Below are positions 36,472-47,394 of a stretch of DNA of 64,000 nucleotides, piece by piece; position 1 is the first letter of the stretch; every line of letters begins with the position of its first letter. The notes under the pieces were generated by a model. It saw nothing but the letters and a program-made list of their open reading frames with translations. It made no database searches and had not been told where the DNA came from. The stretch lies in contig OX388314.1 in the NCBI GenBank assembly GCA_947579605.1, positions 12,397,982 to 12,461,981 on the forward strand. The letters are read 5' to 3'. Origin of the DNA: Athripsodes cinereus. Its lineage: Eukaryota; Arthropoda; Insecta; Trichoptera; Leptoceridae. Made by a program: the position numbers and the translations under genes.

Positions 36472-37443
36472 ATTGCGAGGTTCACAAGTTTTGTCACATT
36501 AATATACATGTGTGTTAGTTGGACGTCTTAATGTTGGTTTATGACCCACGGCTCATGTCATTGTTGCAAGTCAGTCGATATCTTTGTGGTTGAAGGTTTT
36601 ATTAGAAAGCCTTTTATATGGAAGTTTATAAAATATTTTATTCTTATGTAATCATAAAAAAATGTGTAGCACTTTACCTTGTATGATCTATGATTCAATA
36701 TATTATTTTTAGAAATCATGATTATTTTTAAGTTGACATTATGACAATGAACAGAAGCATTTAAACTGAATGTTTCTGTGCATTACATTATTTTTTTAAA
36801 TTAAACTACTTTAACCTGGAGTTAAAATTTTACTATAGTTTATATGAAAACTATTTTTATTAGATATGAGATTACCTTACTGTACCTCATATATAATTTA
36901 ATTTGACAGATTTTTTAGAATTTGGAGCAATAGAGATATTGCTATATATAATTATGATGTAAGTTATTTTTAATACACATGAACATGTGTAGTACACTTA
37001 GAGTAATTTGGAATTATTTTAAGAGCCAAGTTGTAGGTACTTTTAATTTTATGCTTTATTATCATGTTAGTGTGTAGCTGTTATGTGTTTTAGTATCACC
37101 ATTATCCCATCTTACAGCATTCCTTAAAACATTTTTACTATGACACAGTTGATCTGTGCGTGTTTCAAAATTTCCAAATGAGATGAATCTCCGATTTGAA
37201 ATGTTTTTCAGTTCATTGTTCAGTTTTAATACTAATTTTAAATAATGCTGAGAGTTTCCGATATTCAACATTGTATTGTTTGTATTGAATTATATGTATT
37301 TCTCTCTCATAATTCATCTATCAAAATTGACAGCAATCAATTCATGATTTTGTTTAAGTAATTTTATTATTTTGAAGCCATTTTATAATTTGATTATTAA
37401 CAATATTTGTTTTTAATATAGAATTTTTATTTGAAATCAATCA

Positions 37444-37453
37444 AATAAATAAA
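37444..37453 (+). terminator. distal poly(A) signal (overlapping AATAAATAAA)
   Basis: Two overlapping AATAAA hexamers are followed within 30 bp by a T/GT-rich element (ttatttggttttatttgtcc), a good downstream element. Probably the main crc end. Confidence 0.6.
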
Positions 37454-37739
37454 CATTTACTTTGGAACCAGACTTATTTGGTTTTATTTGTCCTACTTCC
37501 ATTTTGTAATAATAAATAAAACGATCATTATTTCTACATAATTAAAATATGTTAAGAACAAAGGTCTCATTCAATACACCTACACTGTACTGATAACAGA
37601 GTGTATGTAGGAATGTACATAAGTGTCAATGCAAAATTCAATTGAAGTATAATATAATTGAATATTATTTAAAAAAAAAAGTTTGCTGTATAAAATATTT
37701 CACGTCTTTATCTATTCCTTTCTAGTAAGTAAGGTAATT

Positions 37740-38030
37740 TATTTATTTTATTCCTTTTGCTCATCATCATCATTATATTATAATAGTGTTAGCGAATCAA
37801 TCATTACATGATCACTCTCAACACTCATTTTGGGCAGAAACCAGCCTCCTCCATTCAGAGCATCTCTGCCCCAATGGTGTCACCTCTTCCCATGACATTC
37901 CCTGCACGCTGATGTCATTGTCATAGGAATGGAATAATAGCGAATTATTACAAAATTGTAATTATTTGAAGATATGCAGTGGCGATATTATCACTATGAA
38001 GTGATTTTTTTCCACCAAAACACGTGATTA
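37740..38030 (-). mobile_element. dispersed LINE-tail repeat, enlarged copy
   Basis: The left part (tttatttattttattcctttt, catcatcatcatt) and the right part (gcagtggcgatattatcact, tttttccaccaaaacacgtg) match the 25380-25520 copy. About 170 bp of unrelated, GC-richer DNA (37790-37960, cagcctcctccattcagagc) separates them and may be a further insertion. Confidence 0.5.
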
Positions 38031-38699
38031 GGGGACTCACTGTTTTTAAGGAAAATGGAGCAAGCTTAGATATTTTATTCAAATTTCTACCTCCTCTCTG
38101 TCGACACTTTCAGTTTGGTGTAAATTTGAAAAAAGTCTCATTTCATTTTTATGTTCCAATATTTAACTCATTGGGAGAGGGGAGGAGGAAGGGGTCAGTT
38201 TCCTACTTCTATACTAATTACAAATAATTTAATGCCGATTTTGTTTTTCACCTTACTCTGGAACAAGTTGATGGCCTAGATAAGAATAGAATAGAACTTT
38301 CCCACCGTTTTCGAGATCCTAGGGGAGAGGGGGCAATAAAACCAGCTTAACATTTAGGGTATGCTCATGATATACATGTCACATTTTTAAAGATGTTAAT
38401 AATAAGAATTTATCTCTCATACTAAGGAATGCTCTGGTGTCTAATAAAGAGATGAAGTAAATATATGCAGAAGGATTTCATTGGTAATTCAGTTTCATCA
38501 ATACTACTAAATAAAAAGCTTCATTAAAAATATAATGAAATGAAATTGACGCAAAAGGAGGTAATGTATAAAATAAATCGTAAGTATCCTAAAACGCCAA
38601 AAATAAAAAAAAAACTGGAAAAAATCTCTTCAAAATGATAATGAAAAGATCTCGTTTCAAGGAAACAAAATTGTAACTTTTATATAGGTGGGTATAAAT

Positions 38700-38865
38700 A
38701 TATATTTCTTATATTAAGGTGCTTGAGCGGATGCAAGACGAGTGATGTGGACAGAATGCGCGTGAATAAACTACTGTGGTTTGCATATGTTGAAGGAATA
38801 AAAGAGGTAATACTTTTCTGAAAGAAAGGGTGAGTATAGTATAGGTGCTTACGACGTGTCCCGAG
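38700..38865 (+). mobile_element. degenerate LINE family B fragments
   Basis: cggatgcaagacgagtgatg, then acagaatgcgcgtgaataaa and tttctgaaagaaagggtg match the LINE B 3' region with large deletions. A tgagtatagtatag tail follows. Confidence 0.75.
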
Positions 38866-38995
38866 TATTGGAGAGCCATGTACCTACCTTCATAAACAAT
38901 ATAATAAATACTTGACGGTTCTCCTTACTAAATAACAGTCTCTTTTTGATTAAAATGATTTTAAAACACTATAATTTCCAAATTAAATTTATTCA

Positions 38996-39037
38996 CCTCA
39001 AACGTTTTCGCCAAGGCATCTTGGCATCATCAGGAGG
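38996..39037 (-). ncRNA. hammerhead ribozyme motif, intact core
   Basis: Read on the minus strand: stem I 5' strand CCTC (39037-39034); core CTGATGA (39033-39027); one unpaired T; stem II GCCAAG/CTTGGC (39025-39020 with 39015-39010) with loop ATGC; GAAA (39009-39006); stem III from the self-complementary AACGTT (39006-39001); T (39000) as the predicted cleavage residue; stem I 3' strand GAGG (38999-38996). All invariant catalytic bases are present. The very short, palindromic stem III suggests activity as a dimer, as reported for Penelope-type hammerheads. The extra T next to stem II is a departure from the minimal consensus. Confidence 0.72.
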
Positions 39038-39364
39038 ACTAATTAGTTTAAGTGAGTCTGTTTTCTATTACTAACTTATACTAGGGGTGGGAGGGAGTTT
39101 GAAGTTTGAAGGTGGGGGAGAAAGGGCGGAGTTGAGGGTGTTTGATAAGAGGGAAGGAGATGGGTATATCAAACAACACTGATTAAAATAAATTTTCAAC
39201 GAACACATTCTCACTTTAAACTTTAACTTCTTATGTATAATAACACACTTGTTTTGAATTAGCTGAATTTAATAAATCAAATGTTTTTGTGTTAACACTT
39301 TGGAAATTCATTATAATTAAAATGATTTTAAAACACTGTATAATTTCCAAATTAAATTTATTCA

Positions 39365-39409
39365 CCTCAAACGTTGTCGCCAAGGCTTCTACTTGGCATC
39401 ATCAGGAGG
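39365..39409 (-). ncRNA. hammerhead ribozyme motif, core mutated
   Basis: Second unit. The same CCTC/GAGG stem I, CTGATGA core and GCCAAG/CTTGGC stem II (loop TAGAAGC) are present, but GAAA reads GACA (39378-39375), altering an invariant adenine. It is predicted to be inactive or weak. Confidence 0.68.
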
Positions 39410-39944
39410 ACTAATTAGTTTATGTAAGTTCATATGTAGTGAGTCTGTTTTCTATTACTAACTTATACTAGGGGTGGGAGGGAGTTTGAAGGAGTTGAGG
39501 GTGTTTGATAAGAGGGAAAGAAATGGGTATATCAAACAACACTGATTAAAATAAATTTTCAACGAACACATTCTCACTTTAAACTTTAACTTCTTATAAT
39601 AACACACTTGTTTTGCTATACTAGCTGAATTTAATAAATCAAATGTTTTTGTGTTAACACTTTGGAAATTCATTATAATTAAAATGATTTTAAAACACTA
39701 TAATTTCCAAATTAAATTTATTCACCTCAATTGTTTTTTTTTATTATTTATTTTAACGAATGCGAGTTCCAATCTAATTTATCAATGGTCTGCAAACTCG
39801 TGATGGTCTGGCAAAAGAAAAAATAAAGAAGCAAGTACTTATATTGATCAAGGATAACGTAAATTAATTTTTGAGTAGTCATAATAGCTCACAAGGTTGT
39901 GAACTATAAATATCGCTATATTAAAAGTTTCAAGAGTTTTTGTG

Positions 39945-40092
39945 TTTATATTTATTTATTTATTTTATTCTTCACTGTACATTGTTTACAATAATACAAA
40001 TTAACATAGAAAATATCATTTGTACAATTCAATGCACAGAGGGCGAGTTTATCGCTAAAATGCGATGTCTTCCAACTAACCCGGTTATTAAA
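39945..40092 (-). mobile_element. dispersed LINE-tail repeat
   Basis: tttatttatttattttattc, cttcactgtacattgtttac, agagggcgagtttatcgcta and gtcttccaactaacccgg appear in order. It is the fullest copy of this tail family in the window. Confidence 0.65.
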
Positions 40093-40373
40093 ATCAAAAA
40101 ACAAAACAAAAAAAAACAGACATAAATATACATATCTACAGTAATACCTACTGTGGAAATCCATTTTTAATTAAAATTAAATACAATATAAAAATAGACA
40201 TTAAAAAATGAGTTTTTGACTAGGTATGCATTTAAAATAATCACTTACAATATAAAATTTTAAAATAGGTCTACGACCGGTTTTGATACGTCATGATACT
40301 TAAGTATTGAAAGCAGTCGCAGATCTATTTTAAAAAATAATACGTGTTAATGCCAACAAAATCGGAAATATAA

Positions 40374-40511
40374 AAATATTATTCAACATTGGTTAACTTC
40401 CACTATGTTAGATATTAAATCAGTTTCCCTAATGATGCCTACAGGCATAGGTGAAAATGTTCGGATTATGTATCTAACATAGTGAAAATTAAACAGTGTT
40501 AAATAATATTT
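40374..40511. repeat. foldback of ribozyme-associated repeat, 41-bp arms
   Basis: The arm 40374-40414 and the reverse complement of 40471-40511 agree at about 34 of 41 positions (for example ccactatgttagata/tatctaacatagtg). The centre holds a hammerhead-like relic. The right arm resembles the sequence downstream of the motifs at 38996 and 61205, so this is a head-to-head pair of the same family. Confidence 0.65.
40426..40466 (+). ncRNA. degenerate hammerhead-like motif
   Basis: Plus strand: CTAATGA replaces CTGATGA, stem II GCCTA/TAGGT with loop CAGGCA, then GAAAATGTT. The core G is mutated, so it is a relic only. Confidence 0.5.
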
Positions 40512-40544
40512 AAATTTTATATTTAACTAATGGTTTCTTGTACT

Positions 40545-40872
40545 CTGCTGTTATGGTTTATAACAGTTTGCCTGACCAATTGAAGAAATGTAAAAATACT
40601 AAGGAGTTTGGAAGGAGGATTCAAGAGTTGGTAATGGCTTCTCAATGTTTGTAATGGTGTTTTGTGTTTTTAGTGTTGGTGTCTTTTTTGTTTCAATAGT
40701 GTTACTGTTCTGTGAATTTTTACTCTAGTGTCATATGTTTTGCTATAATATCAAATAATTAATTTATGAATTGTTTTGCCAGTTTGTAATACTGCACGCC
40801 TCTGACACCAGCAACCTTAATTGCTGTTTTGAGGTATTGTTTAGTATTGAATAAATTGAAATTGAAATAGGT
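40545..40872 (+). mobile_element. CR1/jockey-like LINE 3' end
   Basis: A short frame reads VYNSLPDQLKKCKNTKEF, then RRIQELVMASQCL and a stop. The 'YNSLP..L' pattern is typical of the end of insect LINE ORF2 proteins. About 220 bp of 3' UTR follows, ending in the simple tail attgaataaattgaaattg. Confidence 0.7.
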
Positions 40873-40874
40873 AA

Positions 40875-41094
40875 CTAGCGGTCCGCACCGGCTTCGCATG
40901 GGTAGATAGGTATTAAAAAAATAATTTAGTTTTAGTAAGGATCCCTATTTTTTCTGAAAATGTAATATAGCCTATGTCACCCGGGGATAGTGCAGCTTCC
41001 CAACAGTGAAAGAATTTTTCAAATCGATTAAGTTGTTTCGGAGCCTATTCAATGCAAACAATCAAATCTTTCTTCTTTATAATATTAGAATAGA
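40875..41094 (-). mobile_element. Lep1-type Helitron (non-autonomous), 220 bp
   Basis: Minus strand: the 5' end TCTATTCTAATATTATAAAG and the 3' end ...GGTGCGGACCGCTAG, inserted between A and T, as Helitrons are. It contains gtcacccggggatagtgcag and the caatcaaatctttcttcttt block typical of short lepidopteran Helitrons. It abuts the LINE tail ending at 40872. Confidence 0.78.
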
Positions 41095-42006
41095 TTACAA
41101 TATAATTAATATTATCGAAGTTTTTGTGTTACGAGGAATATTGACGGCAGTTTTTTTTTATTAGATGCACGTAATAGATTTACGATATCTACTTCTTTTT
41201 GTTTTAAATGATTTTTCTCAATTATATATTTCCTAAAGAAACGTCATTTTGGTATGTTTTAAAAATACTCAAAATCTCCAGGAATATGTTTTATTTTTCA
41301 CTATTTTTTTTTCAATTTTACTTGGTATTTTTAAAAGATCCGGAAAATCAGCAGGAAAAATGATGAAAAATAACAACTTGCAAAGATTTGATACAATACT
41401 TACCAATATAAAAGCATTCAAATTTCTTTTCCTTAGATGTGGAGATGAGAGTTTATAGTACGCGATGTATTGTATATAATCATGTTAAAAGGGAAATTTA
41501 ATAAAAAGAAGTGTTGAAAACGTTAAATCCATTCAATATCTACCTTATGATATGATAATGAATTTGATTCTCTTTGAAAATAATACAAATTGTTTTGTGT
41601 TACTTATATATCTGTTGTGTGGAGGTGGATCTGGTAATGTGAGTTAGCCAATAGCACCTGCCGGTTATTTGCATGGAAATTGTTTTCTAGATAGGGTTAT
41701 GTGTAAGGTATCTATGTACAATCACCTTTCACACTATGTAAAAATAAAGTAGAGTTATATATTTAAAATATATATATAATTTTGTAAATACATCAGAGGA
41801 TAGTAGATTTTTAGGTATATTAAGACTAAGGTTGTTGTATAAGAGGCTAAATGTCAAAGATGACTGAATGAAGCCTAAACAAACTTTCAAGTTTTGTGTA
41901 GTGGATGCTTTTGGAGTTTGAATATCTGCAAATAACTCTTCGGCCATCGGGTATAAGAAGGAACCTACTATAAGTCAAAATCTTACATTAAATTTACGAG
42001 TTAAAT
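41095..42006. other. non-coding, nothing recognised
   Basis: Two short open frames (41249-41458 plus, 41729-41947 minus) have AT-driven composition and no domain. I do not support a gene. Confidence 0.5.
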
Positions 42007-42201
42007 TCGTCAGTAGCCTGGAGGTAGAGTCTCGGCCTTCTGAACAAGGGGTCCGGAGTTCGATCCCAGGTGCTGGCAAACTCTCCTTTCACGACACAAG
42101 CTTTTAGCTTACTGTGAAAGGTGTAAAGGTTGTATTTAATTTATTTAATTTTTATAGGTTGTATAAAAACCCAGATATATCTTTAAAAAATAAAAAAAAA
42201 A
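42007..42201 (+). mobile_element. tRNA-derived SINE, family S1
   Basis: The fullest plus-strand copy: tcgtcagtagcctggaggta, agttcgatcccaggtgctgg, acgacacaagcttttagctt, ttgtataaaaacccagatat and an A-rich end (taaaaaaaaa). Confidence 0.85.
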
Positions 42202-42334
42202 TTGCGTCTCTGATGTGTAGAAATTGTAAGTAATTGCTAAGTATTGTTCTTTATCAATTTGCATTTATTTAACCTATTTTTTATTGGGTAGATGGCGCTC
42301 TTACAGATACCTGAGCCCATAATGTCTTCAATTT

Positions 42335-42386
42335 TAATGCAATTTGAAACAATAGTAGAAAGGAACACTTGTTTCAAATTGCATTA
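42335..42386. repeat. perfect 18-bp hairpin
   Basis: taatgcaatttgaaacaa (42335-42352) and its exact reverse complement (42369-42386) flank a 16-base loop (tagtagaaaggaacac). It has pre-miRNA-like geometry but short arms. Confidence 0.85.
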
Positions 42387-43835
42387 TTATGGAATTCTAC
42401 TACGTGTGCACCGACACAATTAATAGTCTTCAATTTTTATAATAAAATTTTACTAAATATTCATTAAATTTTTGTTTTACGACTAAAATAAACTGTTTTT
42501 TATTTGATAGATTTATTTTTATTGTTTGTTGTCTTTAAATTGAATGATAAATTTCAATAAACTAGAAATCTGAAATTAAATTTAATAAAGTTTGTGACAG
42601 CAAAAATAACAAAAACAGCGCAAAATAAGTGATCCAAGAATAGGTAATAATAATAATAATATGTAGGTAGTTATAACTTGTGGACTCCATACCTATTTGA
42701 AGATTTTACTGAATAAAAGGCAAAAACTTGATCATTCATTGAAAAACTGGTTGGTTGTCAGAAATTGCCTGCAGGAAATTGCCTGCCATTTGTACAACTT
42801 AAAAAATGTACAAGAAAGTTTTTATTTATTATAATTATTACTATACAAATGCAAAATTGTAATACAAATCCAATTTTGATGTATTGCATGTGCATAAGAA
42901 GTTTTGTATTGGTTCATGGCGTCCCGGCGAGGATTGGCACTCTACTATCTCGCGATGGAAACAGTTATTTAGGATTTAAAATCATCAATGCACATAAAAG
43001 TAGAAAATAAGTAAAATGAGGATAGCATGGTCAGCCCTGATCCTCAGTGGGTTGAAAATGTTATTCTACCTACATGGGTATCTATATGTGAATATTTGAA
43101 TACCTACCTATTCGATTATGAGGATTACCGATACAATCATTGCGTTTCCACTGGAATGTTTTAGGCGATATTAATTTTTAATATTAAGTTTATAGGTTTA
43201 AAATCATATAAGTTGACACATTACCTGCTGACATCTAATATTATGCCTATTCTAATACTATAATATTATTTATTTTATTTTTATATTTCAAACTTTAAGT
43301 TACAGCTCATTTTACGTAATAAACAAAATAATAATTGTTCAAAATTAGAGCCAATAGGAATTGTAAAACGATTTAACGGCAACATTAAGCCAAATATGAA
43401 TCATTTGATGAAATGAATTGCGGGTGAATCGCATACAATCGTGACCATTTAACGAAAATTAGAGGAATTGCTACGGATCTGCTAGCAATTGGGAAATGAA
43501 TCATCTGTAGATGAATTGCTTAATGTGGCCATTTTAGTCCCCCTTAAGCTATATACTTAATACAAAATGTTAGTTAAAAAGTAGATTATATTCTATTCTT
43601 CTCAAGGCCATCCACTTGTTTGAAGTAAATTATATAAAAAATCAATAAAAACTATTATGATTAAAGATAATTAGATAAATGTATATTTCAAAAGGTATAT
43701 TATGTATAAGAATATGAAAATAAAGAAGAAAAGCTATAAGATCAATTCAATTCCATGTGAGTATTTTTAGGATTGAGGAGAAGGGTTTTCCCTTTCGGAA
43801 ATGAAAAAAAAAATGTTTAAAAATCTGTAGGTCTA
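42387..43835. other. non-coding with one dispersed repeat
   Basis: No gene is seen. The segment 43347-43395 (taggaattgtaaaacgattt) recurs inverted at 49660-49705. The sequence gtggccattttagtccccct at about 43534 recurs in the same orientation at about 49729. Confidence 0.4.
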
Positions 43836-44014
43836 GTCAAAACACATTTTAGCGGTACATTTCCATTTCGTTTTCGTTCGATATAGACAACGTTGCGAAA
43901 AAGTGTCATGTTTCGTAGCAAAAATACACAATTAGCTATACGAAAATTGTCACTTTCTCGCAACGTCGTCTACCTATAGTCGAACGAAAACGTAACGTTA
44001 AAATGTGTTTTGAC
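43836..44014. mobile_element. palindromic MITE, family M1 (179 bp)
   Basis: Almost the whole element is one inverted repeat: GTCAAAACACATTTTAGCG at the left, cgttaaaatgtgttttgac at the right, with inner blocks attttcgttcg/cgaacgaaaacg, gacaacgttgcg/cgcaacgtcgtc and cgaaaattgtcac. It is flanked by TA on both sides, within CTAG. This is a Tc1/mariner-type stowaway arrangement. Relatives are at 51750 and 58394. Confidence 0.85.
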
Positions 44015-44439
44015 TAGGCATAGGTACTGAGTAACTTGAGTAAAAGTAAATTACTTTATAATGATGTACCATGCATTGAAATAATTTATATTAATTTGTA
44101 TATAAGATATATTATATTTTATTCTATAGTTGCACTGAGTTGTGTACTCAGTATTATAAAAGTGTTTTTACTTATCTGAGAATTTTTGTTATGTTGAATT
44201 CGAATGGAGTGCTTCTCTAAACTTTCATGAAATTACGATAAATTCGGAAATAATACGATAAACTTTCATCAAACATTGAAAAGTTAGTTAAACTTTTAGT
44301 ACCAAAAGAGTGTAGTACCCTTCGCCGAAAATTACCTCGCATGATTATCAGTGTATACACAGAAATGTAGAGCTCCTCATCACTTGCGACTGTCCGTATG
44401 TTGATGCGGGGAGTATTTATGTATACCTACGATTAAATA

Positions 44440-45345
44440 AAGAAGTTTAAGCGGGACCTTCATGTAAATAAAATATGTAAGCGATTGCGATCCATAGCTG
44501 GTAAGTACTCTGAGCCTAGAACCACACTCAAACTAATATTATCTTTGGCAGAATCTTTGATTAGGTATGGTAGTAGCTGGGATAACTGTAAAAATGCTCC
44601 TGCAGTGCCATCTGCCGCGCACCGACATCTCTCCAGACAAGTTTCTGATCGACAACATTCTCGGGTTGCAACATAAACAGCCTTCAGCCAGCGATTTCAC
44701 ACTGTTTTGGCTCCGAAAGTATATAATACTCTAAAATTGGAATGGAGACTCTTAAAAAGTGGTGATGTTTTTAAGAGCGTGGTCAGAACCTTGTGGACGT
44801 TGAGGTGGACGAGTCTGAGACTATGCTGAGGTTTTTGGTTTGAGATTATTGAGGTTTATGGTTAAATTTAATTTGATTTGATGTGTATATTTACTGTGAC
44901 TGTTGGGTCATTGTTCGGTTATAGCTGTTGTGTCGCCTCTCTGACATGTTATTCTGCTGGTTCATTCATTTGGCTCTTTCGCTGATTCAATTGCGAGCTT
45001 GCCTACTGACTCACTTTTTCGCTGATTTAATTGCAAGCTCGCTCACTGACTCACTCACTCCTGACATTCATTTTAACTATCTGCACAGACTGACATACTG
45101 ACTCACTTGTTTTTATTTTTGTTATTGTCTAACAAGATAAGTTTATTGTTTCTTTGTCAAAACACAGCCATATGGCAAGTGTGGCTTGCATATTTTAATG
45201 TCTTTTGTTTGTATTTTTATGTAATTGTGAACAATATTTTTTTCAACAAAGAACTATTCAAATTTTAAGACGATTTTAAGATTTGGCGCGACTGTACTGT
45301 TATGTTAATGTTATTATTTCTTTTTCTTTGAAATAAATAAATAAC
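44440..45345 (+). mobile_element. degenerate LINE 3' region (CR1/jockey-like)
   Basis: The frame 44485-44676 includes RTTLKLILSLAESLIRYGSS, resembling the post-RT region of LINE ORF2, and a downstream frame gives FAPKVYNTLKLEWRLLKSGD-like sequence (about 44700-44770). A long AT-rich UTR follows, ending near aaataaataaataac (about 45345). It is 5' truncated and frameshifted. Confidence 0.6.
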
Positions 45346-45640
45346 AAAATATATTTGAAGAAAGAGGGGTGAGAAAAGTGGTTTCACCATAAATAGGCTC
45401 TTGTGATAATATTGCCATGTACTCGGATGTATGGATAATTGCATGAACGTGTAGGAAGCGAAGTTCGACAATGTAAGGATATATCAATATGGTTTTTCAT
45501 GCTGTCTTCATAATATGACATTAACTTTGTGAAGACCAGCTTACATACAAGAGTAGAATTGATTTGTAATTTCTAAAATTCTAGATAAGTTCGGCGCCGA
45601 GAGTATTAACCCCAACATCAAACCTCTAATTATTAAATTA

Positions 45641-46260
45641 CTAGCTTTTATTACCCCGCATCGCTCGGGACGATATGTATTAACAGAAAAAGTGATAAAG
45701 AGCAAATTCGTGAATTAAAACTACATAAAATTCAAGAAAAATTGTGCGTAAAATAATTGCTTGGAATAAAATATCAAAAACCACTTTCCATTTTGAGAAC
45801 TAGAGGTATAACTCCCCACATGCCTTATTTTTTTTAATTAGTAGGTACCCAAGTGGAAAAAAAAAACCCAAAAATCTCATTGCTATTTCATACCATATGC
45901 CCATTTAATTAAATGAAATCGGGTAGGAACTTTCTTAAAAGAAAAAGTACTTAATTTTTTTTCATAATAATTTTTGCTTGTATAACTCAGACTTTTTCAT
46001 CATTAGCAGGCATGATAATTCAGTAAATTTATTAATTACTTCTACCATTTTGAAATAAATTCAACATAATGAAAATATTTTGACTACAACTCCCTTAATT
46101 TAGTACACTTTTCATATATTCCTTAGTAAAATTCATTAAAATTTCAAAAACTTGGGTATTTTAAATAAGATTGTAAAAATATTTTAGGCTAAAGCCTGAC
46201 AATAGTTGTCTAAAAAATTAATGTAAGCCGTCTGTTATAATAACAGTGTCTATTGAGAAC
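45641..46260 (-). mobile_element. Helitron-like element, 3' end recognised
   Basis: Minus strand, the element ends ...CCCGAGCGATGCGGGGTAAT, AAAAGCTAG followed by T: a short GC hairpin (CCCG...CGGG) about ten bases before a CTAG end, which is the Helitron 3' signature. The 5' boundary is not found; 46260 is only an approximate limit, placed after a repeat-like region near ccgtctgttataataacag. Confidence 0.5.
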
Positions 46261-46609
46261 TAAAATATAACATTAACAAAAATTTTCTGACGTAAATATT
46301 AATTTATGTGTTGATAAAGCATTAATAATTAATACGAAAGCCGAACTAGGCCATAGCCATCATAGTCAACAGCTTAATAAATAAAAGCTTTACACACTTA
46401 CCGCAGATTTAGGAGAAAGGATTGATTAAAATAGATCATGTCTACTTCACTGCAAGCTCAGAAAGTTGTAACTTCTAAGTACTTATATCAGTGTTTATAT
46501 CAAGAGTTGTCGGTATCCAGATGATAGAATCTGGAACATTTAATTGAGAGATTCCAGGCTCTATTTATCCCACCTTATTACTCACTGGGAATCCATTGTA
46601 TTTTAGAAT

Positions 46610-46680
46610 TAAGCGATGAGGATTGCCGTTCTGTTGGCTACCCCACTTGCGGGATATGCCGTGATGGTATAGTACTTGTT
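46610..46680 (+). mobile_element. LINE family B 3' tip remnant
   Basis: gttctgttggctaccccact, tgcgggatatgccgtgatgg and tatagtact match the LINE B end (ctaccccacttgggatacgg). A possible minus-strand scrap of the same end is at 47060-47090. Confidence 0.65.
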
Positions 46681-47394
46681 GTACATAATTTACCCAATAG
46701 ATTTACATACCTATATATTATGATCTGTTTATTGGTAGGTACTGAGATAAGTGTAGGTAGGTACGTACAGCCTAATGTTTACAAGTCAGGAAAAAAATAA
46801 CCATTCTTTTTCAGCTTAGAAACACAAAAGTGTGTGTCGAAATCTAATATTATTTTCATACCTAAAGATGCTAACAATAAGTTATTGAATATCACAATTA
46901 TCAGCTCCTTTGTAGACTGTTGTAGGTAAAAAAATTAGGTAGGTAGGTACTTCAAAGTATTTAATTTTAACACTGATCCGATGAATACAAATACAATTAT
47001 ATTCTAAAAAGAATTTTCTATGAGTATATAATATCTCGGTATCTATTGATCTATAGATCTATACCATCACGGCGTATCATATAAGTGGGGGAACCGGCAG
47101 ATTAACTCCATAGAAAATATTATGTCATTGTAAGACGCATTGATAATTTAAAAAAAACTATGAGTTATTCGCTGTAACTAGTTTAATAAAAAGCGAATAA
47201 TATATTGATGTTTTATTTTATCCTGTTAAAAGTATCAATTTTAAAATTATGAGGTATGGTTAAATGCAAGTTAAAAAGCACTTACACTAGAAAATGTACG
47301 GATTGCAGGATACTTATAAGACACATTACAGTTTTATAACAGTTATATACATAGCTACTGTATGGAATTAATACATTTGATGAAATAGCAGGTA

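Larger units (their letters stand above)
36334..37475 (+). other. crc: crc 3' UTR
   Basis: AT-rich, no coding potential and no recognisable transposon. Two possible cleavage signals are marked separately, allowing a short (about 150-nt) and a long (about 1.1-kb) 3' UTR. Confidence 0.65.
38949..39731 (-). repeat. about 365-bp tandem repeat (2.1 copies) with hammerhead ribozymes
   Basis: Units begin attaaaatgattttaaaaca at 38949, 39316 and 39678 (spacings 367 and 362). The third is cut off after cacctcaat at about 39731. Copies differ by small indels, for example a 15-bp deletion in the G-rich part of the second. Each complete unit has a minus-strand hammerhead-like motif, a GGGTGGGAGGG-rich block and no ORF. 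On the minus strand the array starts right at the position that would follow a hammerhead cleavage site, as in Penelope-like pLTRs and animal retrozymes. Confidence 0.85.

Noticed and set aside
39458..39673. 71-residue minus-strand ORF in the ribozyme repeat
   Set aside because: It has no similarity to a known domain and its frame is not kept in the neighbouring repeat unit because of indels.
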